Source of the DNA: a bacterium
GTDB taxonomy: Bacteria; Patescibacteriota; Minisyncoccia; UBA6257; GWB1-50-10
Assembly (NCBI GenBank): GCA_021814835.1
Contig: JAKAHO010000002.1
Coordinates: forward strand, 1 to 33,056
Length of the DNA: 33,056 nt
Reading direction: 5' to 3'
Positions 28,118 through 33,056 of the stretch are shown piece by piece. The notes beneath the pieces were generated by a model that was not told the DNA's origin, did not search any database, and saw only the letters and a list, made by a program, of their open reading frames with translations. How positions within the stretch are numbered: position 1 is the first letter of the stretch; the number at the start of each line of letters is the position of its first letter. Both the position numbers and the translations under genes were made by a program.

Positions 28118-30652
28118 CTACATTTCAAGTTTTGATGCCAAAAACAACTTCAATATTTCAAACCAAGCAAGACTCGCGCCCACCACAATGAAAATAATGA
28201 GAACATCCGTGGGAAACAACGGTGCAAGATGAAAGAGACCCGCAAAAAAGGGCGTATAAAGCACAACCGCAAGAAATGCGAGTGCGCCTGCAAACACTAT
28301 CCAAAATACCCTGCTCGCAGATAAGAACGTCTGAATGATGGTCTTGCCCCACGAAAGGTTCGAGGCGATGAGCATTAGGTTTGCGAGCACGAGCGAAACA
28401 AGCGCAAATGAACGCGCCTCAAGTTCGCCTCTGCCGACGTGAAGCGTGTACGCGTAAATGGCGAATGTCGCAAGAAGCACGCCAAGGCCCTGCACAAGAC
28501 TAATGCTCACATTCTTAAAATTAAAGAGGCGTTGATGCAAATTTCTTGGGGGTCGCATCATAATATTTTCAGCTTCCTTTTCCGATTCGAATACCACAGA
28601 GCACGCGGGGTCGATAATAAATTCCAAAAATGCGATATGCGCGGGCACAAGCGCCGGGGGCATATTAAAGAGAATGGGCAAAATAGACATTCCCGCGATA
28701 GGTACGTGCACTGCCAAAATGTAGCCAATCGCGCGCTTCAGGTTATCATAAATTCTTCTTCCCATGCGCACCGTAACCACAATCGAAGAAAAATCGTCGT
28801 TCAACAGAACAAGCGATGAGGCCTCGCGCGCCACATCCGTCCCCCGCTCGCCCATCGCGATACCGATATGCGCAGCCTTGAGCGCGGGCGCATCATTCAC
28901 GCCGTCGCCCGTCATTGCCACAATCTCACCGTTTGCCTTAAGCGCATTAACAATAAGCAACTTCTGCTCGGGAAGCACCCGCGCAAAAATATTTATATCT
29001 TTAATTTTTTCTCTGAGTTCCGAATGAGTAAGTCTCCGTAGGTCATCGCCCGTCAAAAATTGTTCGGGATTTTTGAGTCCCGTCTGCCGCGCGACAAACT
29101 GCGCAGTGCCAGGATAATCGCCGGTAATCATAATAATGCGCATGCCTGCCGCGTATGCCTCTCGTACCGATTCCGGCACCGTCTCGCGCACGGGGTCAAC
29201 GAAACCAAGAAGCCCGAGAAACGTAAATGCAAAATCATGCTGCGAAACGGGTAAATCACCGTGCGCATAGCGAGACTCCGCGACGCCAAGCACGCGCAAA
29301 CCCCTATCAGACATCTCTTTCACTTTTTCAAGTATGCGCCCTCTTTCTTTTTCGCTTGCATTACAAAGACTCAGCACCGCCTCAGGCGAGCCCTTAGAGG
29401 CAACAATATAAGATCCGCCAGTCTTTGCGCACCACACGTGTGACAACGCAAGTAATTCTTTCGTTAATGGAAATTCCCTTATAAGCGTTAATTCCTGAAG
29501 TGCACCGTAACCAGACAACGATTTACCAACATTATTTAATTCCTTTTCAAGCGGATCGTAGGGGTCCCTCTGGCCTGCGAGCACGCCGCATTCAAGTAAT
29601 CGCTCAAACGACTTTGACGCGGTATGCATTCCATCTGCCAGCACAATGAATGAATCATTCGTGTAAACCTCCGCCAATTTCGCACTATTCAATGTGAGTG
29701 TTCCCGTTTTATCGGCGCACAGCACCGTTGCCGCGCCCAATGTCTCAATAACCGCCGAACGGCGTGTCAGTACTTTATTCTTTGAAATCCTCCACGCGCC
29801 CATGGTGAGGAAAAGCAAAAGCACCACAGGAAACTCCTCGGGAATAGTTGCCATACTGAGCGAAAGTCCTGCAAGAAAACCGCCGACAATGTCATGCTTC
29901 ACGATTGCGTACGCGACAACAACAAGCACACTGAAGATTGCGCTCCCCGCCGCAACAAGGCGGACAATTCTATATGTTTCTTTATGAAGTAATGTCTGCT
30001 CCTCTTTGATACCCTCCAAACTTTTTCCAATTTTGCCGATTTCGGTGCGCGCGCCAATTGCATGCACTTTTGCGATTGCATGCCCGCTCACTACCATCGA
30101 TGCGGAATAAACAAATGGCACATCGTCCCCTCCCGGTCTTGCAGCTGCTTTTGCGCCGTCCCAATTTGTTTTGCGGACTGCAGCCGATTCTCCCGTAAGT
30201 AATGATTCATCTACGCTCAAATTTTCCGATGACAAAACGGTCGCGTCCGCAGGGACGCGGTCGCCCTCGCGAATAATAACGATATCGCCTTTCACAACAT
30301 CTCTTCCCGCAATGCGCCGCTGTTCGCCATCGCGGACAATAAGCGCGCGGGGACTTGAAAGGTCCCGCAATGCTTCAAGTATCCGCTCGGTCTTACGCTC
30401 CTGATAATAGGTGATGCCTATAATGACGCACGCGGAAATAATAAGCATTATCGCGTCCCGCACATCACCGATAAAAAGGTAAATAGTCGCGGTCGCCGCG
30501 AGCAAGAAAAGCATCGGCTCCGAAAGTACCGCCCATAATATTGCTAAGCCTCCCCGCTTTTTCTGGGAAGGCAGTTCGTTAAACCCCTCAGCCGCAAGCA
30601 GTCTTTGCGCTTCTGCCTCCGAAAGTCCTTGAATGAGATTCGCGCTGTTCAT
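28118..30652 (-). CDS. P-type cation-transporting ATPase (P2-like)
   Basis: An 844-residue cation pump resembling Ca2+/Na+/K+ P2-type ATPases. N-terminal cation ATPase domain (GLSEAEAQRLLAAEGFNELP); actuator TGES; helix 4 IPEEFPVVLLLFL, where calcium pumps have PEGLP; phosphorylation motif CADKTGTLT; MITGDYPGTA; hinge MTGDGVNDAPALK; then a C-terminal transport region of about six helices. The PEEFP variant leaves ion specificity open. It follows the zinc-ribbon protein gene by 12 bases, so the two are likely co-transcribed. Full family length, no truncation. Confidence 0.95.
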   Translation of the reverse strand: MNSANLIQGLSEAEAQRLLAAEGFNELPSQKKRGGLAILWAVLSEPMLFLLAATATIYLFIGDVRDAIMLIISACVIIGITYYQERKTERILEALRDLSSPRALIVRDGEQRRIAGRDVVKGDIVIIREGDRVPADATVLSSENLSVDESLLTGESAAVRKTNWDGAKAAARPGGDDVPFVYSASMVVSGHAIAKVHAIGARTEIGKIGKSLEGIKEEQTLLHKETYRIVRLVAAGSAIFSVLVVVAYAIVKHDIVGGFLAGLSLSMATIPEEFPVVLLLFLTMGAWRISKNKVLTRRSAVIETLGAATVLCADKTGTLTLNSAKLAEVYTNDSFIVLADGMHTASKSFERLLECGVLAGQRDPYDPLEKELNNVGKSLSGYGALQELTLIREFPLTKELLALSHVWCAKTGGSYIVASKGSPEAVLSLCNASEKERGRILEKVKEMSDRGLRVLGVAESRYAHGDLPVSQHDFAFTFLGLLGFVDPVRETVPESVREAYAAGMRIIMITGDYPGTAQFVARQTGLKNPEQFLTGDDLRRLTHSELREKIKDINIFARVLPEQKLLIVNALKANGEIVAMTGDGVNDAPALKAAHIGIAMGERGTDVAREASSLVLLNDDFSSIVVTVRMGRRIYDNLKRAIGYILAVHVPIAGMSILPILFNMPPALVPAHIAFLEFIIDPACSVVFESEKEAENIMMRPPRNLHQRLFNFKNVSISLVQGLGVLLATFAIYAYTLHVGRGELEARSFALVSLVLANLMLIASNLSWGKTIIQTFLSASRVFWIVFAGALAFLAVVLYTPFFAGLFHLAPLFPTDVLIIFIVVGASLAWFEILKLFLASKLEM

Positions 30653-30664
30653 ACAATATCCGGT

Positions 30665-31006
30665 TTAGAATCCCGTCACGCTGTTAATAAGGTCAAGCTG
30701 GCTGTACGCCTGCGAAAAGAATTGCTGTACCACAATAATTCCAATCGCTATCGCAACAACGGTGAGCACAAGAGAGGTGATGCCTATCATTCTTGCCCTC
30801 TCATCGGACTGTTTGAGATACGTAAACGCGTAATGCAAACCGAATGGCGCGAGAAAAAAACTGACACTGTAAATAAGCACCTGCTTGGCGACCGAGGTAT
30901 CGATCGCGTGAGGCTTTAATTCAAATCCGCAATGAGGGCAAAAAATGTCGGTCTCGGAAACCTCGGTCCCGCATTTCGGACAGCGTGGCGTAAGCGTCGC
31001 TTCCAT
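30665..31006 (-). CDS. Zinc-ribbon protein with two membrane helices
   Basis: A 113-residue protein. An N-terminal zinc ribbon (RCPKCGTEVSETDIFCPHCGFEL, four cysteines in two CxxC pairs) is followed by two membrane helices (about 42-60 and 73-95). The start MEATLTP is chosen because TATACT (31013-31018) lies 6 bases before it and the upstream in-frame ATG falls in the csp terminator region. It precedes the P-type ATPase by 12 bases and might assist or regulate it. No specific function known. Confidence 0.84.
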   Translation of the reverse strand: MEATLTPRCPKCGTEVSETDIFCPHCGFELKPHAIDTSVAKQVLIYSVSFFLAPFGLHYAFTYLKQSDERARMIGITSLVLTVVAIAIGIIVVQQFFSQAYSQLDLINSVTGF

Positions 31007-31012
31007 CTGTAT

Positions 31013-31018
31013 AGTATA
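31013..31018 (-). promoter_or_regulatory. -10 box, 6 bases before ATG of the zinc-ribbon gene
   Basis: The minus strand reads TATACT, ATACAG, ATG. It comes right after the T-run of the csp terminator. Confidence 0.45.
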
Positions 31019-31021
31019 TAC

Positions 31022-31051
31022 AAAAAAATACCCCGCCGTTAGGCGAGGCAT
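31022..31051 (-). terminator. Rho-independent terminator of the cold-shock gene
   Basis: A 10-base-pair stem (arms 31042-31051 and 31028-31037, two G-U pairs on the minus strand), a 4-base loop and seven T. Confidence 0.87.
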
Positions 31052-31063
31052 TCTCTGCATCAT

Positions 31064-31261
31064 TTAGACGCGGGATACGTTTACTGCGTTGGGTCCTTTC
31101 GGAGAGTCAGCTTTTTCGAAAGTGACCCTATCACCCTCGCGAAGCTCATCAAAGGTTACTCCTTTGAGCTCGTTAGTGTGAAAGAACAAGTCTTTCGTTT
31201 CGCCTTCAACGGTGATAAATCCGAATCCTTTTTCGTTAAGTTTCTTGATTATTCCTTCCAT
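31064..31261 (-). CDS. csp: Cold-shock domain protein
   Basis: A 65-residue CspA-family RNA chaperone. RNP1 is KGFGFITV (11-18) and RNP2 is LFFHTNEL (25-32). The rest (LREGDRVTFEKADSPKGPNAVNV) is canonical. It binds single-stranded RNA and keeps it unfolded. A consensus promoter about 100 bases upstream gives a long leader of about 95 bases, as in cold-regulated csp genes, suggesting control through leader structure. It is a single-gene unit with its own terminator. Confidence 0.97.
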   Translation of the reverse strand: MEGIIKKLNEKGFGFITVEGETKDLFFHTNELKGVTFDELREGDRVTFEKADSPKGPNAVNVSRV

Positions 31262-31362
31262 GTAAAGTTAAAAGTTAATTTGTGTGTTTTAAGGTTTGAT
31301 CCTAAAGTCTAGTTTTCTAAAAGAAGCTCGACGAAATTTTTGTTAGTAACTATCTTGGCATA

Positions 31363-31391
31363 AATATAACACGCAATAATAAATTAGTCAA
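31363..31391 (-). promoter_or_regulatory. Promoter of csp with a long 5' leader
   Basis: The -35 TTGACT is at 31386-31391 and the -10 TATATT at 31363-31368, with a 17-base spacer. The predicted start is near 31356, about 95 bases before the ATG. Confidence 0.7.
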
Positions 31392-31398
31392 GCATCCA

Positions 31399-31800
31399 CT
31401 ATTTGCGCTCTTGCGTAGTATCCGCTGCCACCACGCACCCTGTATAATTTTTCTCCGCGCCTTTTTCGAGCACGAGCGCGCCATCTCCCTTGCTCCAAAA
31501 TACAAACGACTCATCGCTGTTTGCATAACGCGCCCCGTCAGCTGATATCGTTTGCGGCAAACGAAGATTGCGCCCGTCGCTCAATTTAATTGACACGCTC
31601 CCCGTGGGAATCGGCGGCTCCCCTGGCTTCACGGGTATCGCCGCTCCCCTGTAATACGCTGCGTCAATTGTTTTATTGTCGCCGCAGATATACATTGCCC
31701 GCGTAATAAGTATCTGCGAGGCGGATGTATTCGCAAAATAATACCACGCACCCGCACCAAGGATAACCAGAAAAGAGATGACGATAAGATATTTTTTCAT
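31399..31800 (-). CDS. Membrane-anchored MliC-like lysozyme inhibitor domain protein
   Basis: A 133-residue protein. An N-terminal membrane helix (MKKYLIVISFLVILGAGAWY) is followed by an MliC/PliC-like domain: YICGDNKTIDAAYY, VSIKLSDGRNLRLPQTISADGARYANSDESFVFWSKGDGALV, ending YTGCVV. The two cysteines probably form the family disulfide. Such proteins block c-type lysozyme and protect the wall. I start at MKKYLI, 14 bases after the MFS stop; the earlier ATG would overlap the transporter. It is probably co-transcribed with the MFS gene. Confidence 0.85.
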   Translation of the reverse strand: MKKYLIVISFLVILGAGAWYYFANTSASQILITRAMYICGDNKTIDAAYYRGAAIPVKPGEPPIPTGSVSIKLSDGRNLRLPQTISADGARYANSDESFVFWSKGDGALVLEKGAEKNYTGCVVAADTTQERK

Positions 31801-31814
31801 AATAACTATTTTAT

Positions 31815-33011
31815 TTATATGAGCGCCTCCTGCTTTCTCCAATTATATGCATAAAAAAATCCCGCAGTAGCGAGCGCGAGCAATAACGACACAAAAAATC
31901 CCGCCCTATAGGACAAATACGTAATCGCGATGCCGGTTGCGAATGGACCTACCGTTTGTCCGATATCCATAATGGCGGACAACGCCCCGAGCGATGCGCC
32001 AAGCTTGTCCTTCTCCGTCACCTCCGCGACATATGAGCTTGTGGCGACTGACGTGAATGAGAGTCCGAGCGCAAAAACAAGTCCGATAAGCGTCGCTGCG
32101 ATAACGCTCTCAAAATATCCGAGAATGCCGATAGCAACCCCAAGCGTGATAACGCCCGCCAAAACCAGCTTTCGTTTATCAACAACATCAGCCAGCTTTC
32201 CGAATAATGGCTGGGAAAGCGCAATTGAGAGAATTTGTACTGAAAAAATAAGCCCGATTTCCCGCGCGGGGATACCGAGATTGGTGAGATAAAGCGGTAA
32301 ATAGGTTTCAAGCGCGCCGTAGGCAAAGTAGGTCGCCATTTCAACCGATGCCGTCGAAAACAATTTCTTATTGGCGATAAAGTATTGCAAGTCTATGAGC
32401 AAATCTTTTGTCGCGAATCCTCCCGTCTGCGCTTCGTCTTGTATGAGAACAGTAAAAATAAATACGGGGATCGCGAGAACGAACGCCGCAATATACACAT
32501 ACGTATACTGCATAAGCGCCGCGCCGGCAGATGCAAAATAGGAAATGATAAACCCGCCAAGCATCGGTGCGAGCGCCCTGCCAACAAGCGTGGCCGACGA
32601 ATACAAACCAAGCTTCACTCCCTTCGTTGATTCATACGCTCTCACTATCATTGCAGCCGAGACGGGCCCCAATATTGCCGTCGCGATGCCGTGAAAGAAC
32701 CGTATCGGAATGAGCCACATCGGGGTGCTGACGGATAGATAGAGAAGCGGAGCAACAACGAATATAATCGCAGAGGCCAGCAAAAGCTTCTTCCTCCCGA
32801 TTTTGTCTGACATAAGACCAATAGGAAAACTAAAGAGTATTCCCGCCAAGGGCGAAAATGCGGAGATGAGCCCCACTATGAAGTCGCTTCCGCCGAGGGC
32901 GTGCACGTAGAGCGGAAGTACGGGGCTTTTTGAAATAGTGGTCGAAAATATCCCGAAAAAACCTATGAGTGATAGGTAATAAATCATTTTCGAACTGAAC
33001 GCGTTGCTCAT
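31815..33011 (-). CDS. Major facilitator superfamily transporter
   Basis: A 398-residue, 12-helix MFS transporter. The loop 2-3 signature GLMSDKIGRKKLLLASA is clear, its counterpart in the second half is LFGKLADVVDKRKLVLAG, and VRAYESTKGVKLGLYSSATLVGRALAPMLGG (motif C-like) suggests a drug-efflux or sugar-exporter type. Substrate unknown. TAAACT (33019-33024, TGTTAAACT) is 7 bases before the ATG. Only 45 bases remain upstream in the window. Confidence 0.93.
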   Translation of the reverse strand: MSNAFSSKMIYYLSLIGFFGIFSTTISKSPVLPLYVHALGGSDFIVGLISAFSPLAGILFSFPIGLMSDKIGRKKLLLASAIIFVVAPLLYLSVSTPMWLIPIRFFHGIATAILGPVSAAMIVRAYESTKGVKLGLYSSATLVGRALAPMLGGFIISYFASAGAALMQYTYVYIAAFVLAIPVFIFTVLIQDEAQTGGFATKDLLIDLQYFIANKKLFSTASVEMATYFAYGALETYLPLYLTNLGIPAREIGLIFSVQILSIALSQPLFGKLADVVDKRKLVLAGVITLGVAIGILGYFESVIAATLIGLVFALGLSFTSVATSSYVAEVTEKDKLGASLGALSAIMDIGQTVGPFATGIAITYLSYRAGFFVSLLLALATAGFFYAYNWRKQEALI

Positions 33012-33018
33012 TACCTAC

Positions 33019-33024
33019 AGTTTA
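33019..33024 (-). promoter_or_regulatory. Extended -10 box, 7 bases before ATG of the MFS gene
   Basis: The minus strand reads TGTTAAACT, GTAGGTA, ATG. Confidence 0.4.
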
Positions 33025-33056
33025 ACAGAAAACCGCCTCAATCTATAAAACGAGAG

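Noticed and set aside
1..33056. CRISPR array, tRNA, rRNA, transposase or integrase
   Set aside because: Looked for regular spaced repeats, cloverleaf-like segments, conserved rRNA stretches and DDE/tyrosine recombinase motifs; none seen by eye.
1..33056. Recoded TGA (genetic code 25) as in some CPR lineages
   Set aside because: Several genes end in TGA at natural family ends and no in-frame TGA is needed inside any family protein.

Overview
The window reads as a chromosomal segment of an ultra-small Candidate Phyla Radiation (Patescibacteria) bacterium, most likely of the Parcubacteria group. The reasons are tightly packed short genes, almost all on the minus strand; many small membrane or surface proteins with Gmad2, SHOCT or zinc-ribbon domains; a large Cys-repeat secreted protein; and compact versions of core enzymes. 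TGA is used as a stop in several genes, so the standard bacterial code 11 applies and the TGA-recoding CPR lineages are excluded. I saw no tRNA, rRNA, CRISPR array, transposase or integrase. Lineage is an inference from gene style, not from a marker gene.

Layout, left to right. 1-1546: hpf, a 29-residue membrane microprotein overlapping it, nth (endonuclease III with a damaged iron-sulfur motif) and a cut-off gpsA-like gene. 1602-4418: three envelope proteins, including a 615-residue Cys-repeat protein. 4436-7892: uppS, typA and a methyltransferase. 7964-10389: the most unusual part, a candidate RiPP (ribosomally made, modified peptide) locus. It has a 43-residue precursor-like peptide ending in a Cys-rich tail, a radical SAM/SPASM maturase, two overlapping hairpins between them, an operator-like palindrome in front, and an HExxH metalloprotease just after the terminator. 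10539-16923: UvrD-type helicase-nuclease, a repeat protein, a PRPP synthetase coupled to a phosphoribosyltransferase, a HAD phosphatase and a 2-Cys peroxiredoxin. 17052-18650: a Cys-rich lipoprotein and the only plus-strand gene (signal peptide, helical region, IPT/TIG domain). 18698-22719: a complete copper operon (csoR, copA, HMA-TauE/SafE protein, cupredoxin). 23087-25201: small genes (a 31-residue Lys/Ala protein, a 35-residue zinc-knuckle protein, a 149-residue protein with a possible Cys-His-Asp triad, Gmad2, SHOCT, TspO). 25282-28107: an orphan CHASE/PAS histidine kinase lying between an intact glutaredoxin gene and a decayed copy of that gene's 3' end, and an ArsR regulator. 28118-33024: a P-type cation ATPase, a zinc-ribbon membrane protein, a cold-shock protein, an MliC-like lysozyme-inhibitor domain protein and an MFS transporter.

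Two expression styles coexist. Many genes have a -10 hexamer only 6-9 bases before the ATG and no Shine-Dalgarno sequence, which predicts leaderless mRNAs. The RiPP genes, the Cys-rich lipoprotein and the 149/35-residue pair instead have strong Shine-Dalgarno sites. Genes for metal and redox stress (copper operon, peroxiredoxin, glutaredoxin/ArsR) and for the envelope make up much of the accessory content, fitting a surface-attached or host-associated life style (inference).
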